Assembly: GCF_006740045.1 (NCBI RefSeq)
Contig: NZ_AP019749.1
Coordinates: 4,607,001 to 4,671,000, forward strand
Origin: Comamonas terrigena NBRC 13299
GTDB taxonomy: Bacteria > Pseudomonadota > Gammaproteobacteria > Burkholderiales > Burkholderiaceae_C
Reading direction: 5' to 3'
Length of the DNA stretch: 64,000 nt
Position numbers and translations under genes: made by a program. Under the pieces are notes generated by a model that was not told where the DNA came from, ran no database searches, and worked only from the letters and a program-made list of their open reading frames with translations. Of this stretch, positions 51,774 through 61,346 are shown piece by piece. Numbering within the stretch: the stretch's first letter is position 1; the number at the start of each line of letters is the position of its first letter.

Positions 51774-54245
51774 TTATCCCGCCGGCACCACCAGCCCGGC
51801 ATGCGCCAGCAGCATCTGCGCCTCGGCCGGCCGCCCGAACAGATAGCCCTGGAACCGCCGGCAGCCATGGGCCACCAGGAAATCCAGCTGACCGCGGGTC
51901 TCCACCCCTTCGGCCACCACCTCCAGCCCCAGGCTCTGGCCCAGTGCGATCACGGTGCGCACGATGGCGGCATCGTTCGCGTCCAGCAGCACATCGCGCA
52001 CAAAGCTCTGATCGATCTTCAGCTGCGACAGCGGCAGGCGCTTCAGATAGCCCAGCGAGGAGTAGCCGGTGCCGAAGTCGTCCAGCGAGAACTGGATGCC
52101 CCAGCCGCGCAAGGTCTGCATCTTGGCGATGCTGTCCTCCACCTCGTCCAGCATCAGGCTTTCGGTCAGCTCCAGCTTCAGCCGGTCGGCACGCGCCCCG
52201 GTGTCGCGCAGAATGTCCTGCATGCGGGACACAAAGTCGGCATGGCGGAACTCCTGGGCGCTCAGGTTCACCGCCAGGGTCCAGTCGGCGGTGGCCGCAT
52301 CCTGGGCCCACAGCGCCAGCTGCTGGCAGGCCAGGCGCAGCACCCAGCGGTCCAGCGCGAAAATCAGCCCCATCTGCTCGGCGGCGGGAATGAAGGCCCC
52401 GGGCGGAATCAGTCCGCGCTCCGGGTGCTTCCAGCGCACCAGGGCTTCCGCCCCCTGCACCCGGCCCTCGGCATCCACCACCGGCTGGTAATGCAATAAG
52501 AAATGGCCCTGTTCCAGGGCCATGCGGATATCCACCTCCAATGCCGCACGTTCGCGCACGGTGCGCTGCAGCTGCGGGTCGAACACGCTCCAGGCATTGC
52601 GTCCCCGGGTCTTGGCTTCGCCCAGTGCCAGTTCCACGCACTGGCGCATTTCGTCCACCGAGCGCTCCAGCCCCTGGAAACCCGCCACCCCGATGCAGAA
52701 CGAGGGCTGGACTGCCCGCCCCTGCAGCTCGAAAGCCTGCCCCAGGATACCGATCAGGCTCAGGGCCATGGCGCCAGCACGCGCGTGGGCCTGTTCCAGG
52801 TCCGGCGCCAGGCTTTCGATCATGATCAGGAACTCATCGCCCCCCACGCGCCCCACCACATCGCCGGGCCGGCACCACAGCTCCAGGCGGCGCGCCACTT
52901 CCTTGAGCAGCACATCGCCCCAGCTGTGGCCCATGGCGTCGTTGATGTCCTTGAAACGGTCCACGTCCAGCATCAGCAGGGCGCCGGCACCTTGGTGCTG
53001 GCTGCGGTGCAGCGCCGCCGTGAGCTGCTGCAGCATGGCGGCCCGGTTGGGCAGCTCGGTCAAGTCGTCGGTATAGGCCAGACGGCGGATCTGGACCTCG
53101 TTCTGCTTGCGTTCCGTGATGTCACGCGCCACCCCGCAATAGCCCCGGAACTGGCCCTGGGCGTCGATCCTGGGCGTGCCGCTGAGGGACAGCCAGACGG
53201 TGCTGCCGTCTTCGGCACGGTGGCACATCTCCCAGTCCTGGAAAGGCTGGCGCGCCTCCAGCACCACGCGGCTGCCAGACAGGGCCACGGCCATGTTCGG
53301 CTGGTGGCACCACAGCGCCGGCGCATCCACCGGCTGCCCTTGCAGCACCGCCTTCAGGCCCTCGGGGCAGCCATCCAGCAGCACAAAGCGCAGTTGCGCA
53401 TCCAGCTCCCAGAACCAATCGGACGACAGCGCCGTCATGCTGCGCCAGCGCTGTTCGCTGTGGCGCAGCTGTTCCTGGATGTGCACATAGTCCGTCACAT
53501 CCGTATAGGTGCGCACCCGGCGCCCGTTGCGCTCCGGATGCGTGCGCACTTCCAGATAGCGCCCTTCCAGGGTACGGCGGATGTAGACCGCAGGGCAGGT
53601 GCCGTTGCCGTAGGAGCCCAGCTTGGCGCCGGTCGGCCAGTACACGCTGCCATCCTCCCCGAATTCGCCCCGCGCACGCTGGAACTCGACGAGGTCGCTC
53701 AGGAACGGCTCGCCCTGCATCAGGCTGTGGGGCAGACCCACCAGCTCCTGGGCCCGCTCGTTGAAGACATGGATGCGGCCCTCGCCATCCAGGCTGATGA
53801 TGCCCTGCGAGATGCTGGCCAGCGTGGCCGACAACTCCCGGCTCTGGGCTTCCAGCGCATCCTGGGTGGCCCGCTGCCGGGCCAGCCCTTCGATCTGTTC
53901 CGGCAAGGTGTGCAGGTGGCTGGTGCTGCCCGGCAGCTCGGAGCGCACCACGAAATCGGCAAAGCCGGCGCGCATGGCCAGCGCCGCCATGGCCTCCTGG
54001 CCTGCGCACACCACCACCATGGCCATGGTCCGCCCCAGCCAGCGCAGGGACTGCAGGGCGTCGCCATCGGCCTGCTCCAGCGCCACCACGGCCACACTGG
54101 GAGCATGCCGGGCATGCAGGGCCTGGCCCTGGGCCAGGTCGGCGGCCTGCAATACCTGCCAGCCGGGCCGGGTGCGCTGCAAAAACTGCCTCACCTGGTC
54201 CGCATGGGCAGCATCTCCATCGATCAGCAGAACGGTCAATTCCAT
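51774..54245 (-). CDS. PAS-GGDEF-EAL protein with degenerate receiver domain
   Basis: About 823 residues. Residues 1-120 look like a receiver (VLLIDGDAAHADQV) but the phosphoacceptor position in VAVVALEQADGD is not Asp and the conserved Lys is Arg (VVRSELPG). Two PAS domains follow (~130-385), then GGDEF (~395-560; VGRVGGDEFLIM) and EAL (~570-815; AEALVRWKHPERG, DDFGTGYSSL, AEGVET), both with intact signatures. It may make and break c-di-GMP. Start ATG 54245; ATG 54269 is also in frame. Confidence 0.93.
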   Translation of the reverse strand: MELTVLLIDGDAAHADQVRQFLQRTRPGWQVLQAADLAQGQALHARHAPSVAVVALEQADGDALQSLRWLGRTMAMVVVCAGQEAMAALAMRAGFADFVVRSELPGSTSHLHTLPEQIEGLARQRATQDALEAQSRELSATLASISQGIISLDGEGRIHVFNERAQELVGLPHSLMQGEPFLSDLVEFQRARGEFGEDGSVYWPTGAKLGSYGNGTCPAVYIRRTLEGRYLEVRTHPERNGRRVRTYTDVTDYVHIQEQLRHSEQRWRSMTALSSDWFWELDAQLRFVLLDGCPEGLKAVLQGQPVDAPALWCHQPNMAVALSGSRVVLEARQPFQDWEMCHRAEDGSTVWLSLSGTPRIDAQGQFRGYCGVARDITERKQNEVQIRRLAYTDDLTELPNRAAMLQQLTAALHRSQHQGAGALLMLDVDRFKDINDAMGHSWGDVLLKEVARRLELWCRPGDVVGRVGGDEFLIMIESLAPDLEQAHARAGAMALSLIGILGQAFELQGRAVQPSFCIGVAGFQGLERSVDEMRQCVELALGEAKTRGRNAWSVFDPQLQRTVRERAALEVDIRMALEQGHFLLHYQPVVDAEGRVQGAEALVRWKHPERGLIPPGAFIPAAEQMGLIFALDRWVLRLACQQLALWAQDAATADWTLAVNLSAQEFRHADFVSRMQDILRDTGARADRLKLELTESLMLDEVEDSIAKMQTLRGWGIQFSLDDFGTGYSSLGYLKRLPLSQLKIDQSFVRDVLLDANDAAIVRTVIALGQSLGLEVVAEGVETRGQLDFLVAHGCRRFQGYLFGRPAEAQMLLAHAGLVVPAG

Positions 54246-54461
54246 ACAGTTGTGAGGCTCAGGCTGCATCAAAGGCCACAATACCGACACGCGGTATGCA
54301 CATTCGAGGGCATTATGCGCGGCGCCAGCGACCTGCCTACACTCGCGCACTGCAGTTTTCCCAGCGCGGCTGCGCTGCGCCGGACCGCTTGTCCCTCTCC
54401 CACCCCTACGGCACACTCTGCCGAATCTTGAGCGCCTTCGCGCTATTTTTTTCCTGACACC

Positions 54462-55019
54462 ATGCCCAGCCTCAGCGTCACCGACTACCTTCGCGCCCAC
54501 ATCCGCACCGTGCCCGACTGGCCGGCCCCCGGCGTGCAGTTCCGCGACATCACCCCGCTGCTGCAGGACCCAAAGGTGTTCCGCGTGCTGATCGACGCCT
54601 TTGTGCACCGCTACATGGACAAGGACATGCGCCCCGATGTGGTGGCCGGCCTGGACGCGCGCGGCTTCATCCTGGGCGCCGTGATCGCCTACGAACTGGG
54701 CGTGGGGTTTGTACCCATCCGCAAAAAGGGCAAGCTGCCCTTTACCACCGTGGAAGAAACCTACGAACTGGAATACGGCAGCGCCACCGTGGAGCTGCAC
54801 ACCGATGCCGTGAAAGCCGGTGACCGGGTGCTGCTGATCGACGACCTGATCGCCACCGGCGGCACCATGATGGCCGGCAAGAAGCTGCTGGAAAAGCTGG
54901 GCGCCACCGTGGTGGAAGGCGCCGCGATTGTCGATCTGCCCGAGCTGGGCGGCTCCGACCGCCTGCGTGGCGAAGGCCAGTTGCCGCTGTTCACGCTGGT
55001 GGACTTCGCCGGTCACTGA
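54462..55019 (+). CDS. apt: Adenine phosphoribosyltransferase
   Basis: 185 residues. PRPP-binding motif [15 protein letters not shown] and the family N-terminus [16 protein letters not shown]. Converts adenine and PRPP to AMP in purine salvage. Divergent from the GGDEF/EAL gene with 216 bp between them. Confidence 0.95.
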   Translation: MPSLSVTDYLRAHIRTVPDWPAPGVQFRDITPLLQDPKVFRVLIDAFVHRYMDKDMRPDVVAGLDARGFILGAVIAYELGVGFVPIRKKGKLPFTTVEETYELEYGSATVELHTDAVKAGDRVLLIDDLIATGGTMMAGKKLLEKLGATVVEGAAIVDLPELGGSDRLRGEGQLPLFTLVDFAGH

Positions 55020-55088
55020 AGCGACACCACGCCCCGGAACCCGGCATGTGCCGAGCCGCTGCAGCACTTCCCCCACACCTCACCGACC

Positions 55089-56177
55089 ATGGCCTCTGAT
55101 TCCGCCTCGTCCCTGGCTGCCGCCATGCCCGCGTGGCTGCAGGCTCTGCGCGCCCTGGCCTGGGCCGGCGGCGGCCTGTGCGCCCTGCTGGCGCTGCTGT
55201 GGGGTGCCGGCGCGCTCTGGTACCAGTGGGAAGCACGCCCGGCCCTGCTCTGGCCGTTGCTGGTGCTGTGGGGCCTGGCCTGGCTGGCGCTGGCCCTGCT
55301 GGCCTGGCACCACCAGCACCTGGGGCTGCTGTGGGGCGGCGGCGCCCTGCTGATGGCGCTGCTGCTGGCCTGGTGGGCCACCATCACGCCGCGTGCGGAC
55401 CGCGACTGGGCCGACGACGTGGCGCGCATCACCCGCATGCAAGCGGCCGGCTCCGGCGCCGACATCGTCGCGCTGCAGGATGTGCGCAACTTTGCCTGGC
55501 GCAGCGAAACCGACTACACCGCCCGCTGGGAAGACCGCCGCTACGACCTGAACCAGCTGCGCAGCGTGGACATGGCCGTTTCTTACTGGATGGGCCCGGC
55601 CATCGCCCACACCCTGGTGTCCTTCGGCTTCGAGAACGGCGAACAACTGGTGTTTTCTTTCGAGATTCGCAAGGAAAAAGGCGAAGCCTTTGGCGCCCTG
55701 GCCGGTTTCTTCAAACGCTATGAATTGGCACTGATCGCGGCAGATGAGCGCGACATCCTGGCGGTTCGCACCAATGTGCGCGGAGAACAGGTGTTCTTGT
55801 ACCGCGTGGACATGCCCCAGCCGGCCATGCGCGCGCTGCTGCGTTCCTATGCCGAACAGGCCGCCGCGCTGCACCACCAGCCGCGCTGGTACCACACGCT
55901 GACCGCCAACTGCACCACCATCGTCTGGGACATGGCCCAGCGCCTGGTGGGCGGCCTGCCGTTGGACTGGCGGCTGCTGGCCTCGGGCTATCTGCCCGAA
56001 TACCTGGCATCGGTGGGCGGTCTCACGCCCGGCCTGCCGTTGGAGCAGCTGCGCGCTGCCGGCGACATCACCCAGCGTGCGCAGCAATGGCAGGCCCCTG
56101 CGGGAAGCGACGACCGCACGGCCAGCATCGACTTCTCCCGCGGCATCCGCGCCGGCATCCCGCCGCTACAGCCCTGA
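55089..56177 (+). CDS. DUF4105 (Lnb-like N-terminal) membrane protein
   Basis: 362 residues: three hydrophobic helices in the first ~100 residues, then a DUF4105 domain (AWRSETDYTARWEDRRYDLN, VSFGFENGEQLVFSFEIRKE, LTANCTTIVWD). The Asn-Cys-Thr in TANCTT is a conserved cysteine-protease-like centre of the family; function unestablished. Follows apt by 69 bp. A membrane-tethered periplasmic domain is likely. Confidence 0.85.
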   Translation: MASDSASSLAAAMPAWLQALRALAWAGGGLCALLALLWGAGALWYQWEARPALLWPLLVLWGLAWLALALLAWHHQHLGLLWGGGALLMALLLAWWATITPRADRDWADDVARITRMQAAGSGADIVALQDVRNFAWRSETDYTARWEDRRYDLNQLRSVDMAVSYWMGPAIAHTLVSFGFENGEQLVFSFEIRKEKGEAFGALAGFFKRYELALIAADERDILAVRTNVRGEQVFLYRVDMPQPAMRALLRSYAEQAAALHHQPRWYHTLTANCTTIVWDMAQRLVGGLPLDWRLLASGYLPEYLASVGGLTPGLPLEQLRAAGDITQRAQQWQAPAGSDDRTASIDFSRGIRAGIPPLQP

Positions 56178-56305
56178 CGTCGCCTGGCCTGGTAGCGCCC
56201 TTCACCGCCATTGCAGCACACCGGGCCCGGTCCTCAGCCCCCTGTCATGCAGGGGCGCGCAGGCCTGCCTACACTGGCACACCATCCCGCTTACCCCTGT
56301 CTGCC

Positions 56306-58249
56306 GTGATCCGTTTCCGCCGTCCCTGCCGCCCCCTGCTGTGGCTGCTGCCCGCCTGCCTGGCCCTGCTCACCGGTTGCGCGGGCGTCAAAGTCAGCTC
56401 CATCCAGCCTTCGGACTACCTGGCCCAGCGCCGCGCCGATGTGCTGACCAGCGGCCAGCTCAGTCCCGCCACGCGCGAATCGCTGCGGGTCATGGGCAGT
56501 GAAGCCAAACCCTGCCTGGCCGATGCCGCGGCCTGCCGCACCGCGCTGCGCAGCAGCGCCGGCCTGACGGACGAGCAACGCCTGTCCGCTCTGTCCGAGC
56601 TCTGGGCCCGGGAGGCCATGGACCAGGAACGCGCCCCGGCCACGCAGCCCGGACAGGCCGTGGATGCCTGGCTGGAATCGGCCCGCTACGCCTGGGCCTA
56701 CCTGTTCTTCACCGAACGCGACCCCACGGCGCGGGCCTTCGAAGACCGCCAGACCCAGGTGCGCGACTACTACAACTACGCCGTGCAGCAGGCCATCACC
56801 GGCATGTTCCGCTACCGCAGCACGCTGTCCGAGCCCCTGCCCGCCGACCTGGACGCGCTGCAGGGCGACCGCACGCAGTGGCAGCAATGGCTGCTGACCA
56901 TGGACCTGTCCGGCCTGCGCCAGCCCGCCCACCGGGTGATGCCGCAGGAGCTGCTGGCGGCCACCTCGCTGACCTTCTCCGGCCTGCGCAACATCTACCG
57001 GCGCGACGGCTTTGGCGCCGAACTGGTGGCGGTGTTTCCGCCACCGCCCGAGGCCGTCGGCCCGGATCCGCGCTGGGGCAGCATGCAAGGCCCGCCCTAC
57101 CAGGAGGCGCTGTTCCCCGCCATCACCGCCTTGCTGCAGTTTGACGGCGGCACGCTGCCCGAGGTGTTGTCCACCCAGAGCCTGACCGTGCGCCTGCTGG
57201 ACCCCTACCGCCAGCGCGAGGTGCAGCTGGCCGACAGCCGCGTGCCGCTGGCGGGCAACTTCACCTCGGGCTATGGCCTGTGGCTGGCCCGCTCGGGCTT
57301 TTCCACCCAGGCGCTGCGCAGCCTGCTGGGCGTGGGCAACGGCATCGTGCGACCGCAGATCTATCTGATGCAGCCCTACGACCCCAGCCGCCGCGTGGTG
57401 GTCATGCTGCACGGACTGGCCAGCAGCCCCGAGGCCTGGATCAATGTGGCCAACGAGGTGCTGGGCGACGAGCTGCTGCGCAGCAACTACCAGATCTGGC
57501 AGGTCTACTACCCCACCAATGCCCCGCTGGCGCTGAACCACCACGCCATCCGCGCCGCGCTGCAGGAAACGCTGGAGCACTTCGACCCCAGCGGCCAGGC
57601 GCCGGCCTCGCAGAACCTGACCCTGGTGGGCCACAGCATGGGGGGCGTGCTGTCGCGGCTGATGGTCAGCAGCACCCAGGGCAATATCCTGGATGCCATG
57701 ACCATGGCGCTGGAGATGCCCGCCCGCACCCAGCGCCAGCTGCGCGGCCAGCTGGCCGAATACCTGGAATTCGAGCCCCTGCCCCAGGTGCGCAACGCCA
57801 TTTTTGTGGCCGCGCCGCACCGCGGCACCAGCTTTGCCAACCACCGGCTGGCACGCTGGGCCGCCAACCTGATCACGCTGCCGTTTTCCATGGTCGAACA
57901 GTTTGCCGATGTGACCCTGGCCATTGCCAACGCCGCACCACGCACCGGCAAGCAGGGGCTGTTCCGCATTCCCAACAGCATCGACAACCTCAGCGACCAG
58001 GACCCGTTCATCCGCGCCACGGCCGACCTGCCGATTTCCAGCTTCGTGCGTTATCACTCCATCATCGGAAACGATACACCCAAGTTACCGCTGGAAGAGA
58101 GCAGCGACGGCATCGTGCCCTATGCCAGCGCCCACCTGGCCGGAGCGGAGTCGGAGCGCGTCATCCCATCGGGCCACAGCGTGCAGGAGCAGCCCCAGGC
58201 AATTGTCGAAATCCGGCGCATTCTGCGCAGCCAGCTGACGGGGCCCTGA
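56306..58249 (+). CDS. Lipoprotein alpha/beta hydrolase (lipase/PGAP1-like)
   Basis: 647 residues from GTG 56306. Lipoprotein signal with lipobox LLTGC (Cys ~25). The C-terminal half (~365-640) is an alpha/beta hydrolase: VVVMLHGLASSPEAW, nucleophile GHSMGGVLSRL, a likely acid in SSDGIVPY and His in IPSGHSVQEQP. The first ~330 residues have no recognised domain. Possibly an outer-membrane-anchored esterase or phospholipase. It lies 128 bp after the DUF4105 gene in the same direction. Confidence 0.88.
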   Translation: MIRFRRPCRPLLWLLPACLALLTGCAGVKVSSIQPSDYLAQRRADVLTSGQLSPATRESLRVMGSEAKPCLADAAACRTALRSSAGLTDEQRLSALSELWAREAMDQERAPATQPGQAVDAWLESARYAWAYLFFTERDPTARAFEDRQTQVRDYYNYAVQQAITGMFRYRSTLSEPLPADLDALQGDRTQWQQWLLTMDLSGLRQPAHRVMPQELLAATSLTFSGLRNIYRRDGFGAELVAVFPPPPEAVGPDPRWGSMQGPPYQEALFPAITALLQFDGGTLPEVLSTQSLTVRLLDPYRQREVQLADSRVPLAGNFTSGYGLWLARSGFSTQALRSLLGVGNGIVRPQIYLMQPYDPSRRVVVMLHGLASSPEAWINVANEVLGDELLRSNYQIWQVYYPTNAPLALNHHAIRAALQETLEHFDPSGQAPASQNLTLVGHSMGGVLSRLMVSSTQGNILDAMTMALEMPARTQRQLRGQLAEYLEFEPLPQVRNAIFVAAPHRGTSFANHRLARWAANLITLPFSMVEQFADVTLAIANAAPRTGKQGLFRIPNSIDNLSDQDPFIRATADLPISSFVRYHSIIGNDTPKLPLEESSDGIVPYASAHLAGAESERVIPSGHSVQEQPQAIVEIRRILRSQLTGP

Positions 58250-58286
58250 ACCGATTCCACCATGGTGTCCGGGTGACCGCCCATGC

Positions 58287-58312
58287 AAAAGGGAGGGCGT
58301 CACCGCCCTCCC
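58287..58312 (-). terminator. Terminator after the gamma-glutamyltransferase gene
   Basis: Minus strand GGGAGGGCG-GTGA-CGCCCTCCC followed by TTTT, 60 bp after the stop. Confidence 0.85.
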
Positions 58313-58371
58313 TGCTACTTTGTCATCTTGTCACCCGGTAATGCCGCGCAGCGCCACCACCGCAGCACCGT

Positions 58372-59970
58372 TCAGAAGCCGACCGCCAGACCGTCGCGGC
58401 GGTGGTCGGACCCAGCCACATAGGCGCTGGGCTCGCCCGGCGCCGTGTCCAGCTTGCGGATCAGCTGGGCGGAACCGAAGTCCAGGCTGTTAGGCGGCGC
58501 AATCTCGGGCGCATGGCCCAGGGCGCGCAGCCCTTCCACCACGGCGGCGGGCACGGTGTGTTCCAGGGTCAGCGCTCCCACATCGTTGATGCGCCAGCGC
58601 GGCGCATCGCTGCAGGCCTGGGGGTTGAGCCCCTCCACCGCCTCGCGCAAAGTCATCTGCAGATGGCCCTGGGCCTGCATATTGCCGCCCATCACGCCAA
58701 ACGCCATATGGGGCTGGCCGTTGCGCAGCATGAAGGCCGGGATGATGCTGTGCATGGGCCGCTTGCCGCCCGCCACCTGGTTGGGATGGCCCGGCGTGGT
58801 GACAAAGCCCATGCCGCGGTTGTGCAGCGCAATGCCGGTGCCCGGTACCACCACGCCCGAACCGAAGCCCTTGAAGTTGGACTGGATGAACGAGACCATG
58901 CGCCCCTGCGCATCGGCCGCGCACAGGTAGACCGTGCCGCCGCTGCTGGGCTGGCCCGGCGGGTAGCTGCCGGCGCGCTGCGGGTCGATCAGCGCCGCGC
59001 GGCGCTGGAGGTAGGCCGGCGCCAGCAACTGGGCAGCGGTGACCTCCATGTGCGCCGGGTCGGCGATGTGGGCGTACAAGTCGGCGAAGGCCAGGCGCAT
59101 GGCCTCGATCTCCAGGTGCATGCGCGCGGCCGAACCCGGTGCCGTGTCCCGGTATGGCAGCTGCTCCAGGATGCCCAGCGCGATCAGCGCGGCAATGCCC
59201 TGGCCGTTGGGGGGAATCTCGTGCACCGTGCGGTCGCCGAACGGGGTGGAAATGGGCTCCACCCACTCCACCTGGTGGGCGGCCAGGTCATCGGCCGTCA
59301 GCGCCGCACCGCAGGTCTGGGAAAACGCGGCCATGCGCTGCGCCAGCGCGCCGCGGTAGAAGGATTCGGTCCGGGTGCGGGCAATCTCCTGCAGCGTGTC
59401 GGCCTGGGCCGGGAAGCGCCAGATCTCGCCGGTCTGCGGGGCGCTGCCATCGGGCTTCAGAAACTCGGTAAAGCCGGGCTGCGCGCCCAGATCGATGGCC
59501 GCCTGCGCCCACTGGCGGGCAATCACCGGGCTGACCGGAAAGCCATCGCGCGCATGGCGGATGGCGTCGGTGAACAGGTCTTCGAACGGCAGGGCGCCAA
59601 AGCGTTCGGACAGGGCTTTCCAGGCCGCCACCCCGCCCGGGGTGGTGACGGAGTCCCAACCCACCTTGGGCATGTGCTCCATGCCCGCAAAGCGCTCGGG
59701 TGACCAGGCCTGGGGCGCGCGGCCGCAGGCGTTCAGGCCATGCAGCTGGCTGCCGTCCCACACCAGGGCAAAGGCATCGCCGCCAATGCCGTTCATCGTG
59801 GGCTCCACCACCGTCAAGGTGATGGCGGCGGCCAGCGCCGCGTCGATGGCATTGCCACCGCGCGCCATCGCCGCCAGACCTGCCTGGGCGGCCAGCGGCT
59901 GGCTGGTGGACACCACATTGCGCGCCAACACAGGCTGGCGGCCAGAGGGAAAGGGAAGGCTCCAATTCAT
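58372..59970 (-). CDS. Gamma-glutamyltransferase-family acylase (YwrD-like)
   Basis: 532 residues, Ntn-hydrolase. The autocleavage and nucleophile Thr is in SSGGTVYLCAAD; NGIGGDAFALVWD and MNGIGG, PNGQGIAALIALGILE and GFVTTPGHPNQVAGGKRP-like segments are typical of GGT subfamily YwrD. No signal peptide, so cytoplasmic. Substrate unknown: glutathione, gamma-glutamyl amides, or oxamate-like amides (HpxW relatives). It starts 44 bp after the Bug gene stop, so the binding protein and enzyme are probably one transcript. Confidence 0.9.
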   Translation of the reverse strand: MNWSLPFPSGRQPVLARNVVSTSQPLAAQAGLAAMARGGNAIDAALAAAITLTVVEPTMNGIGGDAFALVWDGSQLHGLNACGRAPQAWSPERFAGMEHMPKVGWDSVTTPGGVAAWKALSERFGALPFEDLFTDAIRHARDGFPVSPVIARQWAQAAIDLGAQPGFTEFLKPDGSAPQTGEIWRFPAQADTLQEIARTRTESFYRGALAQRMAAFSQTCGAALTADDLAAHQVEWVEPISTPFGDRTVHEIPPNGQGIAALIALGILEQLPYRDTAPGSAARMHLEIEAMRLAFADLYAHIADPAHMEVTAAQLLAPAYLQRRAALIDPQRAGSYPPGQPSSGGTVYLCAADAQGRMVSFIQSNFKGFGSGVVVPGTGIALHNRGMGFVTTPGHPNQVAGGKRPMHSIIPAFMLRNGQPHMAFGVMGGNMQAQGHLQMTLREAVEGLNPQACSDAPRWRINDVGALTLEHTVPAAVVEGLRALGHAPEIAPPNSLDFGSAQLIRKLDTAPGEPSAYVAGSDHRRDGLAVGF

Positions 59971-60014
59971 ACGCACTTGTTCTCGCAATTCGTCATTTCC
60001 ATGCAGGCCAGCCG

Positions 60015-61049
60015 TCACAGCGACACCTTGGCCGTCTTGATCACCTCACCCCAGCGCCGGTGGTCGGCCTGGGTCAGCGCCGCCAGCTTGGCACCGTCGC
60101 CCGGCGTCACCACATAGCCCTTGGCAATCAGCTCGTCGATGGTGGATTTCTCCTTCAGCACCTCGGCCGTGGCCTTGGCCAGCAGATCGACCGCCGCCTG
60201 CGGCGTGCCCTTGGGGGCGTAGATGCCGAACCAGTTGTCCACGTCATAGCCTGACACACCGGCCTGCATCACCGTCGGCAGATTGGGCACGGCAGGCACC
60301 GCCGTCGACGATGCCACGGCAAGCGCACGCACCTTGCCGGCCTGGATCAGCGGCAGCGAGGCCGCCACACTGTCGAACATGAAGGACACGGCGCCCGACA
60401 GCATATCGGTCACCGCCATGGCGCTGCCCTTGTAGGGCACATGCACGGCCTGGGTGCCGGTGCGCTGCAGCAGCAGCTCGGATTCCAGGTGCGACAGCGT
60501 CCCCGTGCCCTGGGAGGCAAAGTTCACCGTGCCGCTCTTGCTGCGCAGCCAGGTCACGAATTCGGCCATGGTCTTGGCCGGCACCTCGTTGTTGACGATC
60601 AGCAGGTGGGGCGCATTGGCGATCAGCGCCACGGGCACGAAGTCGCGCTGCAGATCCGCCTTGGTGGGATAGAGGTGACCGGCAATCATCTGGTTGGTGA
60701 CGGCCGCCAGGTACAGGCTGTAGCCATCGGCCGGCGCACGCGCCACGGCATCCAGCCCCAGCGTCCCGCCAGCGCCGGGACGGTTCTCCACCATGATGGA
60801 CTGCCCGATCTTCTCGCCCACCTTGTGCGCAACCAGGCGCGCCAGGATGTCGGTGGCACCCGCGGGCGGAAAGGAAATCACCGTCTTCAGCGGGCGGGCC
60901 GGGTAGGCGTTGGCCCAGGCCGGCAGGCCCGCAGCCGCCAAGGCACCGGCCGCCGCCGGGGCCAGCAGGCTGCGCAAGGCGCCGCGGCGCGTGGTGGAAG
61001 TGGAGGAAGCAGACGCAGAAGGGGAAACCAAGAAACCGAGGGAATGCAT
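60015..61049 (-). CDS. Bug/TctC-family solute-binding protein with Tat-like signal
   Basis: 344 residues. The leader has twin arginines (STTRRGALRSLLAP) and a hydrophobic core, with cleavage near PAWANAYP. Family motifs: LKTVISFPPAGATDILARLV, VENRPGAGGTLGLD, AVHVPYKGSAMAVTDML. Located upstream of the gamma-glutamyltransferase-family gene, so a gamma-glutamyl or amide ligand can be guessed. Confidence 0.92.
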   Translation of the reverse strand: MHSLGFLVSPSASASSTSTTRRGALRSLLAPAAAGALAAAGLPAWANAYPARPLKTVISFPPAGATDILARLVAHKVGEKIGQSIMVENRPGAGGTLGLDAVARAPADGYSLYLAAVTNQMIAGHLYPTKADLQRDFVPVALIANAPHLLIVNNEVPAKTMAEFVTWLRSKSGTVNFASQGTGTLSHLESELLLQRTGTQAVHVPYKGSAMAVTDMLSGAVSFMFDSVAASLPLIQAGKVRALAVASSTAVPAVPNLPTVMQAGVSGYDVDNWFGIYAPKGTPQAAVDLLAKATAEVLKEKSTIDELIAKGYVVTPGDGAKLAALTQADHRRWGEVIKTAKVSL

Positions 61050-61280
61050 GGGAGCCTTTCAGGGGACGAAAACCCGGCCGCCACACGACACGGCGGCGGA
61101 TCCGAGGGAGGGAGACCCCCACTTCCGCGCAAGAACAGTGCCAACGGGCCCAACGCACTGCATCCACCCTGCTTCTTGCAGCATTCCCTCTGCAATCCCC
61201 ACTCCCACGCCACACTCACCCCACACTGGTGCACGGCGGCTGCACCAGCAGGCAGCAGGATTCACCGGGCAGCGCCCAGC

Positions 61281-61303
61281 AAAAAGCCCCGGCAGGCGGG
61301 GCT
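61281..61303 (-). terminator. Terminator after mnmE
   Basis: Minus strand AGCCCC-GCCTGCC-GGGGCT followed by TTTT, 44 bp after the stop. Confidence 0.85.
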
Positions 61304-61346
61304 CAGCGGGATGCCGCCATACGGCGGCACCAAGGGGCCGGCAGGC

